Source of the DNA: Ulota crispa
Lineage: Eukaryota; Streptophyta; Bryopsida; Orthotrichales; Orthotrichaceae
Direction: 5' to 3'
Length of the DNA: 64,000 nucleotides
Assembly: GCA_963920765.1 (NCBI GenBank)
Contig: OY987247.1
Coordinates: 8,404,471 to 8,468,470 of the forward strand
Shown piece by piece: positions 22,497 through 34,692 of the stretch. The notes under the pieces were generated by a model. It did not search any database. It saw only the letters and a program-made list of their open reading frames with translations, and was not told the DNA's origin. Each line of letters begins with the position of its first letter. The stretch's first letter is position 1. The translations under genes were made by a program, and so were the position numbers.

Positions 22497-23419
22497 TTAC
22501 CCCTAAAGGACCATTGTCCCTTCAAGGGACAAATGGGATTTTGGGCATGTACCCATGGCTAAACTACTTTGCGTGATTTTTTGAAACTTTTAATGAAGGT
22601 GAGGAATTTAAAATTCTACATAGGAATGTAATTTTTTCTTCATTCCAACATTTATTGAAGAAGTTGTGCATGAAAATCTAGAAATTGCTACTCCTTGGGC
22701 AGCCAAAAACTTCTTTAAAATTTCTTTTTTTCAAAGAAAAATCTGAAATAGGTTCTTTAGACTTTTATAGATGTGGGGAGCTTTGAATCATTCAATTTTG
22801 ATACATGAGATGAAAGTTATGAGGAGTTCTTTGCGGGCAGTTCTAGATTCTCTCCTCTAAAATAAACTTTGAAGTCCTTTATTTTACTCAATTTTCAATA
22901 TTTTGGAAAAAAAAACAATACCAAAGGATGTAAATTGTTTATCACAACATTATAACTATTGGGATTTGCATTTTCATTTTAATAATTATATTCTTAACAA
23001 TTTAGTGTTTTGACTCATTCTCTACTTCTTTTTACTTACTATTTTTTCCCATGTGTTGTATAGTTCCAATTGATTTGAAAATTCTTCCACACTTACCTAA
23101 CTTGGTCTCCTAAGTGGGAAAAATAAACCTCAACTTTGTGTAGAGTAATTTTTTTGCTCTAAGAGTGGTCAAAGCCTTCTGAAATTTCTGGGCAGCAGCA
23201 AAAAATAGCCTTTTTCTGCAATTTAGATGTAAATATCTCACTCATTTTTGTGTAGATTGAGCTGATTTTTTTACCACGTGTACCTTTTGTAGTCTACTGT
23301 AAGATCTTATGGTTGAATTCTTGTAAAAAATTGTTTTTCTTACCATTGTACTTGCTTCTCCAAAAGTGGTAGTTTTCAGTGTTTTTCACAGAAAAATGGC
23401 TTGGTCCTTTAGGGGTTAA
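22497..23419 (+). mobile_element. TTAA-flanked element, family B copy 2
   Basis: The left end reads TTACCCCTAAAGGACC (one A short). The right end is GGTCCTTTAGGGGTTAA (TTAA 23416-23419). It carries the full set of family B blocks, for example GGGACAAATGGGATTTTGGG near the left. About 923 bp, non-coding. Confidence 0.8.
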
Positions 23420-23424
23420 AAAAA

Positions 23425-23925
23425 ATCCATTTACAACTTTTGCACTTTTGCTTTTGTCCAAACTTGTACTCTACTCTATATAATTTTTTCAACTTTGGTT
23501 TAACTCTTGCTTTACTCTATTTTTATTGAAAAATGGAACTAAAAAGCTTGGGTAAACTTTGGCTAAACTCTTGCTCCACTCTATTTTAAGGCGGAAATCA
23601 AACTTTAAAATGGATTCATCAAACTCACACGGGCACTCACACACACATACATGCACGCACCCAACTTTTTTGTATAATTAGACAAGTTTGTGAACCTATT
23701 TTGCTATCACAAAATGAGTTCATAAACTTGTCCCATTTATAGCTTTTGCAGTTTTACTTCAATTCTATCTTTAATTTTTTCAACTTGGGTCGAACTAGTG
23801 CTTGACTCCTACTTTTAGGTGGAAAGTGAGCTAAAAGTAGATTCATCAAACCAACACACACACGGACACACGCACACACGTACCCAATTCTTTTGTACTA
23901 TTAGACAAGTTTGTAAACATTTAGC
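23425..23925. repeat. Dispersed repeat V, copies 2 and 3
   Basis: Two successive versions of the block order seen at 8740-9055 ('ggattcatcaaac', CACACA run, then ACAAACT words). The copies are in direct tandem. Confidence 0.5.
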
Positions 23926-24297
23926 AAAGCTGAATGAGTTTACAAAGTCGTATAAAAATAAATTCCATTTAGCATCTATTTAGCATCCATTTTGCATCCA
24001 TTTTGCATCCACTTAACATCACTAGTAGAAAACTGCGTTGGAACCCACTAAATTATGTAAGGTAGTTTATGTTGAGTTCCATGTTTCCAATGCAAAATTT
24101 TGCTAAACAACGTAAATTCATGGATATTTTTTAATAGTTTTTTCAATTTTCCAATCTTGTTCTTTTACCAATTTTTATAGCACAGATTGTATTTACACCA
24201 TAACCATCATCAAATAAGAATTTCAATAGTTGCACCATAAATAGCACATAAAAGAATTGCTCCTAAAACTTTAGCAATCTCTATCATATGAAAGGGG

Positions 24298-25624
24298 TTT
24301 TATTCGTAAAGGACCAATTGTCCCCTCAAGGGATAAATGGATTTTGGGCATGTACCTATAGATAAACTAGATTTTGTGACTTTTTGAAACTTTAATTAGA
24401 GGGGGGAAGTTCAAAGACCTACATGGGCATCTATTTTTTTTTTTCATTTCGACATTTGACAAAGAATTTATCAAGAACTTTTGAAAACTAAGGGAGAAGA
24501 GGCAGTTTGGGCAAGACCTCCCCTTTGTATGTGAGAGTTGACTTCAAAGAGGGTCAACCCTTATGGGCTCAAGGTGTAGACACTTAGACAAAGGAGAGTG
24601 GAGTAGAAGGGGCCCTCCTTGGGAAACTCCCAACCCTCTATTCCCTTTGCCCCTTGTAAATTTGGTACTCTAACATTTTGAGCAGTTTGTGTTTTTTAAC
24701 TTTTTAAATTTTCAAATTATAGTAGACTAAGATTTCTTGGTTGCTATCACTTGGATCAATGTAATTCATATTTCTGAATTTTACATAAATCCTCCAATTT
24801 TGCCTACTGTATTTGCAAAACACATGACCTTCCGCCATTGCAAGATTTCTTGAAGTATGTTGTACACCTCCAATTGATTTGAGAACTCTACCACAAATAC
24901 CTAACTTGGTTTTTAACATGGGAAAAATAAACCTCAACTTTGCATAGAGCAATATTTTTGTTGTAAGAATGGTCGAAGGCTTTTGAAATCTGGGCAGGAA
25001 GGAAAAGAACTTTATTTTTCAATTTAGATGTCAATTTCTCACTCTTCTCTGTGTGAAATGAGCTGATATTTTTTCTAGAAGTATGTCTAGTAGTCTAGTG
25101 CAAGATCGTACAGTTGGATTTTTAGAAAAAACATTTTTTCCTATCTTTCTATTAAGGTGGAAGCACCCATTCCTAATAATGCCCCATTCCCAAGTAGTAG
25201 GGGGTGATATTTCCACTATGAGCAAGGATAGGTGCTTTGGAATGCGTTTTTTAGACTTTTTCAAGGTTGGGGCTAATCAAGTCATGCCACATGTCCCAAA
25301 GTGAGGTAGAAAGTAATGAGCTGAAACTAGTTTGGCTAATATTGGAATTGCATACATTTAGACATTGGCAATGGGTGAAAAAAACTTTTTGACTCCCAAA
25401 AATCATAGTAATTTCAATTTTGCAAATAAAATTATGAAAAAATTACAATCCCAATATTTCTTATCTTCTTACATGGGAAAAATATTTTTTGCCTCAAACT
25501 CTTTGTAATTTTCTGTAGAATCACTTAAGTTATTGGTTATGGATGCTTCCACTTCAATTCCCCCAAAAAATGGCACTTTGCAGTGATTTTTTCAGAAAAA
25601 AGGCTCGGTCCTTTACGGGTTAAA
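24298..25624 (+). mobile_element. TTAA-flanked element, family B copy 3
   Basis: The left end is decayed (TTTATTCGTAAAGGACC). The right end is GGTCCTTTACGGGTTAA (TTAA 25621-25624). It is longer than its relatives (1.33 kb), with extra sequence around 25140-25420. Short frames of 73-82 residues have no recognised domain. Confidence 0.75.
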
Positions 25625-25995
25625 GTCCAATTACAAAAACCTTGACATGGCGTATGCTAACATTAGTTGCAATTTTCAAATAAGTTTAGGTCACGCTTGG
25701 GCTTTTTTTTTAAAGCAGTGCATACATAATTAAGTAATTATTGTTCTGTTATTCCATGCTAAATGCGTAATTTTGTTTAACTTCAAAACAATTTAATATT
25801 GAGAATGTTTATTTTGATGTTCTCATTTTAAAATAATTTTTTGTATAGAAAGTTGCAAATTCATTTTCTTTCGCTACACAAATCTCGATGATGTTTGAGC
25901 TGAACGAAGTAAATAATTCATGCTCCACCCCATGGGGGGAATTAAAGTAAGAAAAAAAGAGATTTGAATTTTAGTAAATTTTCTAATCTAAATAA
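25625..25995. other. AT-rich intergenic DNA
   Basis: Nothing recognised. Confidence 0.3.
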
Positions 25996-26305
25996 GGGAA
26001 AATTTCATGGATACCCCTGAAGTTTGCAATGATTTCAAAGACACCTTGCTTTTTCAGAAATTTCACAGATATCCTTGGACCAAAATTTTCAAGCGTTTCT
26101 TTTTGTTATGCATGCCACTTCCCTTCTTCCTTGTGTGCACGCCTAACAAAAAAGAAGTAATTGTGCACAAAGGAAAAAGAGAAGTGGCATGCACAACAAA
26201 AAAACGCTTGAAAAATTTGGTCAAAGGGTATCTGTGAAATTTTTGAAAAAGCAGGGGTATCTATGAAATTATTGCAAACTTCAGGGGTATCCATGAAATT
26301 TTCCC
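25996..26305. mobile_element. Palindromic MITE, family S (9-bp duplication)
   Basis: GGGAAAATTTCATGGATACC at the left is matched by its inverse at the right, and the pairing continues almost to the centre. Flanking 9-mers TCTAAATAA and TATAAATAA agree at 8 of 9, as for a Mutator-type insertion. Because it is a palindrome, similar peptides (MDTPEVCN…) are read from both strands; they are not genes. Confidence 0.7.
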
Positions 26306-26318
26306 TATAAATAAATAC

Positions 26319-26320
<2 letters not shown>

Positions 26321-26346
<26 letters not shown>
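26321..26346. repeat. (TA)n microsatellite
   Basis: A pure TA run followed by TACACACATATACATACATA. Confidence 0.9.
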
Positions 26347-26357
<11 letters not shown>

Positions 26358-26363
26358 TACATA

Positions 26364-26768
26364 GAGAATTGCTAAAGCCACATCCAAAATTGCAAACGTC
26401 GCACCCTTGGGAGCATGTAATTTGAGAATCTAATGCTATTTTTTTTATTAACAAGTGATTCATCATTCATTTAATCTTGGTACTACCATCTCTTTGAAAG
26501 AAAGAAAAAGCAAATACAAACATTTTTTTGAACTTTTATTGCATTATTGCTCATAATGTAATGTAATTTTGCTTTAAGTAACTCAAAAATCCTATATTTA
26601 AAACTTAAATTCCTTCAAAAAAAATTGAAATATAGCCTAAGAATAATAGAAGTAAAACTTATTTTTGATCCAAATCAAAAAAATTAACATCAAATTCTCA
26701 CATTTCATGCTCAAAGACACCTTGGGGGTGTGGCGTTAGCAATTTTGGGTGTGGCTTTAGCAATGCCC
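26364..26768 (+). mobile_element. MITE family T copy 1
   Basis: GAGAATTGCTAAAGCCACAT at the left pairs with …GTGTGGCTTTAGCAATGCCC at the right. It sits in TA-rich simple sequence, so a TA target duplication is possible but cannot be proved. Copy 2 follows in opposite orientation. Confidence 0.7.
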
Positions 26769-26830
26769 TATATACATGTATATGAATATGTGTATATATA
26801 TATACACACATATTCATATACATGTATATA

Positions 26831-27236
26831 GGGCATTGCTAAAGCCACACCCAAAATTGCTAATGCCACACCCCCAAGGTGTACTTTGAGCATAATCTAT
26901 GAGAATTTAATGTTAATTTTTTAAATTTAGATCAAAGGGTTTGTTTCACCTTTATCATTCTAACGCTATATTCAAAAAAATTGGAGGTGCTTGAAATTGA
27001 ACCTAAAAATATAGGACTCTTGAAATATTTAAAGCAAAAATACATAAAAAAAATGGCAATGGTGCAGTAAAAGTTCAACAAAAAATTGCAATTGTTTTTC
27101 TTTCTTTCAAAAAGGTGGTAATGTTGTGATTAAACAAATGATGGACCACTTGACCAAAAAAAATAGCCTTAAATTTGCAAAATACATGGTTATAGGGTGC
27201 GGTGTTAGTAATTTTGGATGTGGCTTTAGCAATTCC
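26831..27236 (-). mobile_element. MITE family T copy 2, inverted
   Basis: GGGCATTGCTAAAGCCACAC to GGCTTTAGCAATTCC. It mirrors copy 1 across a 62-bp perfect palindrome (26769-26830) of TA/TG words. Together they make an inverted structure of about 870 bp. Confidence 0.7.
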
Positions 27237-27265
27237 ATATATATATAATTATATATATATGTATA

Positions 27266-27328
<63 letters not shown>
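27237..27328. repeat. (TA)n microsatellite
   Basis: A long, nearly pure TA run, interrupted by a few GTA steps, starting at the edge of MITE T copy 2. Confidence 0.9.
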
Positions 27329-27330
<2 letters not shown>

Positions 27331-27644
27331 AGAATGAAGTTTGTGGATGAGTCCTAAAGAGAAGGAAATGGAGCCTCTCTTCAGGCTAGTGAATGTTATG
27401 TGGATTGCAAATAATACCAATACAACCATACAAATCAAGTGATACTTTGGACAATTACTAAAATGATTTGGTAAGACATGCTATTTTTTTTAAACCGTTT
27501 AGATTTGTGGTTCAATTCCTAGTAACAGTGAAAGCACCAATCTAATCACTTGCTTTCTCTAGGAAACACAACTAAACTATTTTGCTTATGGTGCTATTAT
27601 ATGTATTAAAATAGTGATACAAAATTATTCACCAGTGGTATTCC
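27329..27644. other. Intergenic, nothing firm
   Basis: AT-rich. GTGGTTCAATTCC at 27505-27517 resembles an internal pol III B box, but no convincing A box precedes it. Confidence 0.3.
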
Positions 27645-28555
27645 TCAACCCCTAAAAGCCCAAGTGTCCTCTTAGGGACAAGTGGATTTTGGGCATGCAC
27701 ATACATCCAAATCAGTTTGTGTGATTTTTCAAATCTTTTATTGAAGGTAGAGAATTCAAAGACCTATGTGAGTATTTAATTATTTCTTCATTTCAACATT
27801 TTACAAAGAAGTTATGCAAGACTTTTCAAAACTAGGGGAAAAGGGGAAGATTGGGTAGAGCCTCTCCTTTATAAGTGAGGTTGACTCTAAATAGTGAAAG
27901 CCCTTATGGGCACAAGGTGCGGTACCTTGGGCAAAGGGACTAGTGGAGTGGAAGGGGCCCATCTTGGAGGACTCCCAACCATCTGTTCCTTTTGCCCCTT
28001 ATAAGATTTGGTACTTAAAATTTTTGAGCACTTTGTGTATTTTATTTGTTATTATTTTTCCATATTGTAATAGGCTAAAGATTCTTTGGTTTCACCATTT
28101 GAATTAGAATAATTTAACTTTCTGAATTTTACTTAGAGCCTCCAATTTTGCCTAGTGTATTTGCATATTTCATGACCTTCAAGCGTTCGAAGAATTTTGA
28201 AGTATGTTACACACCTCCAATTCATTTGAAAATTCTCCTATACATGTCTAACTTGGTCTTCTACAGGGAGTAATTAAACCTCAACTTGGTGTAGAGCAAA
28301 TTTTTTGCTATAAGAGTGGTCAAAGGCTTTTGAAATTTTGTGAGAGGGAGGATTTTTTTTCAAATTCACTTTAGATGTCAATATTTCACTCCTCTCCATC
28401 TAGAATGAGCTGAATTTTTATTCCACTAGTACCTCATGTATTCTACGGCAAGCGAATCTAGTTGGATTTCCAAAATAAAAAGTTTGTACTTTTCTACTCA
28501 TTCTCCTAAAAGTGGCAATATTTAGCAATTTTACCTAACAAGGACTTGGCACAAA
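27645..28555 (+). mobile_element. TTAA-flanked element, family B copy 4
   Basis: The left end is TCAACCCCTAAAAGCCC. The right end is decayed near AAGGACTTGGC. The internal blocks are clearly family B. It is directly followed by copy 5 in the opposite orientation. Confidence 0.7.
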
Positions 28556-28585
28556 TGTGTAATTCATTCTAAAATCTTATACTTA

Positions 28586-29252
28586 TTAACCCCTAAAGGA
28601 TCAAACCTTCTTTTTTGTGAAAATCACTAAGACCTGTCACTTTTGGGGGAATGAGTAGAAAGGTAGGAAAAAAAAGTTTATTTTAAAATTCAACCGTATG
28701 TTCTTGCCCTAGACTATGGGAGGTACTTGTGGGAAAAAAATCAACTCATTCTAGACGTAGAGGAGTGAGATATTGACATCTGAAGTGATTTTTTTTGCCT
28801 GCTGCTCAAAAATTTTAGAAGCCTTTGACTGCTCAGGACTACATCAAAAAAATTGCTTTATGCAAAGTCAAGGTTTAGTTTTTCCATGTAGAAGACCAAG
28901 TTAGGTAAGTGTGGGTGAATTTTCAAAGGAATTGGAGGGATGAATCATACTTTGTTGAATCTTGCAATGTTGAAAGGCCATGAAATTTGCATATATACTA
29001 GGTACAATTGGAGGATTTTTTGTAAAATTCAGAAATTTGAGTTACTTTTATTCAGATGGTAGAAACCATGGAGTCCTAGTCTATTGCAACTTGGAAAAAA
29101 ACAGTTGAAAATTAAATACACAAAGAGCTCAAAAAGTAAAGCACCAAATTTTACAAGGGGCAAAAGGAATAGAGGTTTAAGAGTCCCATACCTACCTGCA
29201 AACTAAAACTTCTCACTCATTAATCAAAATTGAATGATTCAAAGCTTCCCAC

Positions 29253-29309
<57 letters not shown>

Positions 29310-29574
29310 TAAAGAACCAATTTCAGATATTTATTTTTAAAAAATGCAAATTTTAAAAAACTTTTTGGGCTGCTTGCCCTCCCTTGTTTTTCAAAAATTC
29401 ATGCATAGCTTCTTCAATAAATGTTGGAATCTTGAAAAATTTAGATGCCCATATAAATCTTTGAATTCCCCATCTTCCAAAAAAGTTCCAAAAAATCACA
29501 TAAGTAGTTTAGCTGTATGTACATGCCCAAAATCCCATTTGTTCCCAAGGGAACAATAATCCATTTGGAGTCAA
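28586..29574 (-). mobile_element. TTAA-flanked element, family B copy 5
   Basis: Its end at 28586 reads TTAACCCCTAAAGGATC, and the other end is decayed (CCATTTGGAGTCAA, 29561-29574). The order of blocks is inverted relative to copies 1-4. A (TA)n run (29262-29306) has expanded inside it. Confidence 0.75.
29262..29306. repeat. (TA)n microsatellite inside family B copy 5
   Basis: A nearly pure TA run within the element; the related truncated copy at 49015 has only a short TATATATA-like stretch there. Confidence 0.9.
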
Positions 29575-30600
29575 ACAACTTAATTTGCTCTCAAAGTTTT
29601 CTTTATTTTTTTCTCTCCAGACGTTTCGTTTTCTTTTGTCTTTTTGCCATCATTCTCATAGCTCCTATTACTTTAAGAAGCACTTTCTCCCATAAAAATA
29701 TAGGCTTCCAACATCACTAACAATAGTTTTTATATATTATGATACTTATAGTGTTATTCGCCCTATCTTTAAACCCACTCCAATTTTCAGTTAACTGACA
29801 TTAAATGTTCATGTTGACAATTGGGGTTAACGATGAATGTTATTTAAGTATAGACTAAACTATCATGATACCAATTTATGAAAATTAGTGTAAATTTAAT
29901 TGATAATTAGTGTTTATATTGACATTTAGTGTTGATAACACTTGTGCAATGCAAGACACCACAAACCAACGTATTTTTGGTAAAAAATGTGAAGTAATTG
30001 TCAATCTTAAACGCTTGACAAATGATAGCTCAAACTTGATTTAGTGACTTTTATCCTCAAACCTTCTTGCTTATAGTTATGAAGAGTTTTGAACTTATTG
30101 AAGGGTGCTATGAACAACTTTTATGGTTGTTAGGTCTTTATCAAGGCATTTTTTTTGGGTGAAAACTAACACAATTGACAGTTTTTTCACAAATCATAGT
30201 TCATCCCTCCAATTATCAATGACCGGCTGTCAACGCCTGCAATTCTTTTGCCAAAAAGAAAATGCCCTAGTCTCTATTGCTTTAAGCTATCTTGCACCGT
30301 AATGTTGTTAACATTTAGTATTGCATGTTGCAATTAGTGTTTTTGACACTAATTATCATTATTTTTGTGTAATTCAAAATTAACATGATTGCCATCGGTG
30401 CAAATTTTGCACTTGGAAGACCCGACCGCTAGTTCAAAGCTAGCCAATTGAAATGAGAGGAAACAATTTATAATTTATAAACATCAGTTGGAAATCAATT
30501 TAAAATCTCAAATTTTTAAATTTTTAGCATGAAAAAGCGGAAATAACCGAAACAGTTCCTTGACAAACCGGTTCAATGTGAGAATTGAAGAAAACCAACC
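29575..30600. other. Intergenic with repeat Z copy
   Basis: About 29770-29990 is the inverse of 3230-3380 (AGTGTT-rich words). The rest is AT-rich and unrecognised. Confidence 0.35.
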
Positions 30601-31330
30601 GAATCTCAAATATTTCCCTGACCCTGGTGCAAAATACATAAAAATACTAAAAATGCTGTAATTAAATAGCTGTTGTAAAGAGCAGTCCGGGAGACAAGAA
30701 ACTTCTAGCTCCTCGTGAGTCGTGGCTCGTGGGGGCCGAAATAGGACCCCCAAGTCCTGTATTCGCTTCAATGAGTGCAGCATCCATGGAGAGCGGATGA
30801 ATTTCATTGGCTCCGATTCTAACCGTTATCGACTCAGAACGGAGACCTATTCAAAGTGGCGGGGCTTGGATGAGAATTTGTGCGGGTCAGAATTTATCAT
30901 CCATCCTGGTCGTCGTCAATCCTTTCACATCAGACCTTCGCCAAAGTGGTCTGTATTGGAGAACACTGAATCTCACGCTGGACTCTATAGGGGCTTCAAA
31001 CATCAGCTTTTTTAGGTGACTCACGTTATGATCTACCTCTCTGAATTCACTCGTGAATTTTGAGGTGACTCATTTTTGTGTATTCACTCGTGAACCTTGA
31101 GGTGACTCACTTCTGGACTTCACTCCTAACGTGATGCACGTGAGGAGTGAACTTCAGAAACTCATCTTTGTGGTTTCTTGCGGCTCATTCACATGTGTCC
31201 TCAGATCCCGAAACTTCTCTTGTAGAAACTTCCGCAAACTCACGGGTGTCTTAGACTTTGCACGTGCAAGGGAATAAAATAATTCACTAGTGAGCGGAGA
31301 TCCTATGAGGTGAGAAGATCAAAGATCATT
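30601..31330. other. GC-elevated orphan segment
   Basis: 30660-31010 has open frames of 97-99 residues on both strands and a composition closer to the genes than to its surroundings. I recognise no protein in any frame. 31011-31130 has two to three diverged units containing TTCACTCGTGAA and GAGGTGACTCAC. It could be a gene remnant, an untranslated exon or a foreign insertion. Confidence 0.3.
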
Positions 31331-31716
31331 TTTTATGTTTGAAGCCCCTAATTACTTTGACACCTTGTTTGCGGGACATGACTTTTTCATATGTCAGAAT
31401 TTTAAGAGTTTAGAAATTTCCTATTAGGAAATTGATATTATGAATTTTGAATTCTTATTGGATTCAAAAATCCTCATTTGGCGTTAAAATTTTAGAAGGA
31501 AATACAACAGCCCACTTTGAAATAGGGGCAAATTCTTACCTTCATCCTTGTTGTAGAATAGGGGAGCACTTCACCTTATCTCAACAAAGAAGGTGTTATA
31601 GTCATTATGTTCATTGTGGGATTTAGCGTTCTCCACCTATGGTTCTCAATCCCAAGGGCAAGCCTAGGTATGCCAAGCAAAAGGAGCCGAAAGTTGGTGC
31701 AAAATTAGTGTTTCTT

Positions 31717-32491
31717 TTAACTCCTAAAGGACCAAAGAGCCCAATATGGTCACATGGGGTGCTTGGAGGTGTGAAAGTATACAAAAGAAGTATTTTTAGC
31801 TCAAATTTTGGTTTGCCACTCAAGTCCAAATGGAGTTGCTAGTTCAATAAAAAATTCTGATTGGCTTGTTGTTCCTTAATGCGCTTCCTTTGCTCTAGAT
31901 TCTACATGGAATATGGAAAATATTCTATTTTTCCAACAATTAGGAGAAGAATGTCTTTGGGCAAACAAAGGGAGAGGCGTAGAGAGCGGATGGGATGGGT
32001 GCTCTCATGTCTTGTATTGTACAAGGGAGAAGTTTGGTGATGTGTCACTTTTTTTTTCTTGATTTGGGCAAGGTTTTTGTAGTTCTAAAGTAAGGAGCTA
32101 GTGGAATCTAACTACTTTGAGTGACTATATCTTTTGGAGTTTTTATCCATTTGTGGAGTTTTCTTTCCATCAAATACAACAAGACACAATCTCATGGGAT
32201 TAGCCATTAGGCAAATCTTTTTTTTGAGAAAATATTACAGGAAAGTCTAAAATCCAAATTTTGAACTATTGCCTAAATTGGAAAATATGAGATTCTCAAC
32301 GGTGGGGATTTTGCAAATTTACTTGGATTTGAAATCAAATCTGTTTAAACATTTAATTTATAGTTGGGTATAGAATGACCGATTTGAATTATGTGATTAC
32401 TTGTTCAACTTTCCAAAAACTAAGAAAATGTGTTGAAAGTTTCATGTTGAAATTAAGCTGAATTTTCTTAGCAAGACGCTTAGGGGTTAAT
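31717..32491 (+). mobile_element. TTAA-flanked element, family K copy 2
   Basis: TTAACTCCTAAAGGACC to GACGCTTAGGGGTTAA, with TTAA at 31717-31720 and 32488-32491. Near-identical to copy 1 at 16018-16796, while the flanking DNA is unrelated. Confidence 0.85.
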
Positions 32492-32825
32492 AGCCCTTGC
32501 TATATTTGTTAGTTGTAGCTAGATATTCAATTTACCTGTGCAATATTGTTGAAGCCATAAATAAAACCTGAATGATTTTTACAAAGCTAAGAATGATAAC
32601 AAAATGATTTTTATCCACTTTTGTATAAAACTTTGGTAACGGAAAACATGCATCAATGCTTTGAGTCCAATTCATATTAGCTACTTTTTGATTGCATATG
32701 GAGTACTCAATGAAAACTTTGCATGCATTTATGCACCATAGGAACCCTAAAATTATTGAAAATTACAAACAATTATCATTATTTGGAAAATCAATTATAA
32801 GCCTGTATGTATGTATGTATGTATG

Positions 32826-32912
<87 letters not shown>

Positions 32913-33051
32913 GTAAGTGTATATGTGTAATGTTCAAATTATGCAATAGCTGTTGAGTTGTATGACTGATTTTAAAATCAACAATGCAAAGTGCTAAGGT
33001 ATGATCCAAGCACAAAGAATTTGATTGTTCAATATGATTGATTTTTCAAAC
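32492..33051. other. Intergenic with TGTA/TA microsatellite
   Basis: Apart from the microsatellite at 32805-32912, nothing is recognised. Confidence 0.4.
32805..32912. repeat. (TGTA)n-(TA)n compound microsatellite
   Basis: Several TGTA units lead into a long TA run. Confidence 0.9.
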
Positions 33052-33288
33052 TTAACCTTTAAATTTCTAAGCGTGCCATTGTGACCAGTACAATATGAGG
33101 TATTTTTTTTTGTATTTGGAATGAATTCACACCTTTATTACATTTCAAATCAACAAAGAAGTTGAAGAATAGATTAACGCAATTCTAGTGAATTATTTGA
33201 GATCTCAAATTAAACTTCTTGTTGGTAGCAAATGTCAAATAATATACAGCAACATACATATTGTGCCCTATGGTCATTTGAGGGTTAA
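33052..33288. mobile_element. Possible decayed TTAA-flanked MITE
   Basis: TTAACCTTTAAATTTCTAAG at the left and CATTTGAGGGTTAA at the right pair weakly (about nine matching bases after TTAA). This is a tentative member of the TTAA group. Confidence 0.4.
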
Positions 33289-33884
33289 AGGGTGGCATAG
33301 GTGCACTTTTAGAGAGCTCAATTTGAGGTAGAACCTAACTATGAGTTGGAAGCAAAATAGAGTTCATTTGCTTTAACTTTTCTCATATAAATTGGATACT
33401 AATATCCAATTTTCAACATGTAATTAATCCAATATTTGTTTGTCTAGGTCAAAAATTGTTGCACCAAACAAGCAAAGCTTGAGTATGACAAAAGATTCAA
33501 ATTTCTCACAACACCCATCCTTGTGTCTATTGCTTCTAACCAGGTTTTCAATATAAAAAGATGATGTTGGTTCTTGATATTAGATTGATGCGTTTTCGTT
33601 CTTATATTTTAGCATTTGAACGCCCATTTGAATACTTAACTTTTAAAGTAGGATTACAACCACATGTAATTACTAGTCAAAAAATCTCAAAACGTCAAAC
33701 ATGCATGAACGTGTTTCTAACAATGGATTTTGTCTTTCAAGTAGGGTGTATTTGTTTTCCAACCTAACAATAGAACATGAGCGCACGCAATCCAATTTTT
33801 GTCCTCAATGTTCTTCAAGATTCAGTGCATCATGGCAATAGACTTCAAGTGTAGCCAAACCTCAAACACTTAAGGACCGAGCAG
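33289..33884. other. AT-rich intergenic DNA
   Basis: Nothing recognised. Confidence 0.3.
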
Positions 33885-34202
33885 TAAGGTAGGAGCACCC
33901 ATCCTCCTGAGGGTCTCCATAAGCATGTCTTCTAAAATTTTGGAAAATTTGTGAAAGTAGATAGATGTAATGATAAAATGTACAACATATAAACATGAAA
34001 TCTTAAAAGTGGTTATGGGTACAATGGCAATTTGTTCTTTAAAGATTCACAACTTATTCTTACAATATCCATATAATAAACTCAAAAGTGCAAACTCATT
34101 ATTTTTCTCTTTGATAATAGGATCCTATAATTTGCTAGACGTTTACTAATAGTCATCATGTTCAAAGCCCTTAAACTCATGCTTATGGGTGCTCCTACCT
34201 TA
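33885..34202 (-). mobile_element. TIR element, family X copy 2
   Basis: TAAGGTAGGAGCACCCAT at the left; the right end is …ATGGGTGCTCCTACCTTA. The interior matches the reverse complement of copy 1 (35191-35498), for example around GGATCCTATAATTTGCTAG. A TA at each border could be the target duplication. Confidence 0.65.
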
Positions 34203-34692
34203 TTTCAAGAAGAACATCACAATAGAATTGAAAAATATATGTATAGTAGGCAACTGATAATAAAAAACTAGAAAATTTGGTCAAGTTGGCTTCATTTTTC
34301 TCCAGTTTTTACTGTGTGAATAGTAACTTTGCCACATCTAAAACAAAGGATCAATACATTTTCAAAACATGAATACACCACTTAACGCATTATTCAATAA
34401 CTTGGGAAAAACACTTTCCCAAAACGTATTTTGGGAATACTAAATTTTGCATTTATGAGAATATTTTGATGATTTGAAGTTAATTTTTTGAAAATCATGT
34501 AAATTTCATCATGAAGAAGTTATCATAATATTCACTCTAAATCACTTAATTACTCTTAATGAAAAATTCAAAAATCCCAATGTGTAAGCTTTTCTCAATT
34601 TAATGAATAATCTGTTACTTGGAATTTTTCTTGAAACTCTATTTTTTTCCTTTAAAAAATAGGTTTTTTTTTGTTATTTCTATTTCATCTCC
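34203..34692. other. AT-rich intergenic DNA
   Basis: Nothing recognised. Confidence 0.3.

Noticed and set aside
27505..27517. B-box-like GTGGTTCAATTCC
   Set aside because: No A box at a suitable distance upstream and no A-rich tail.
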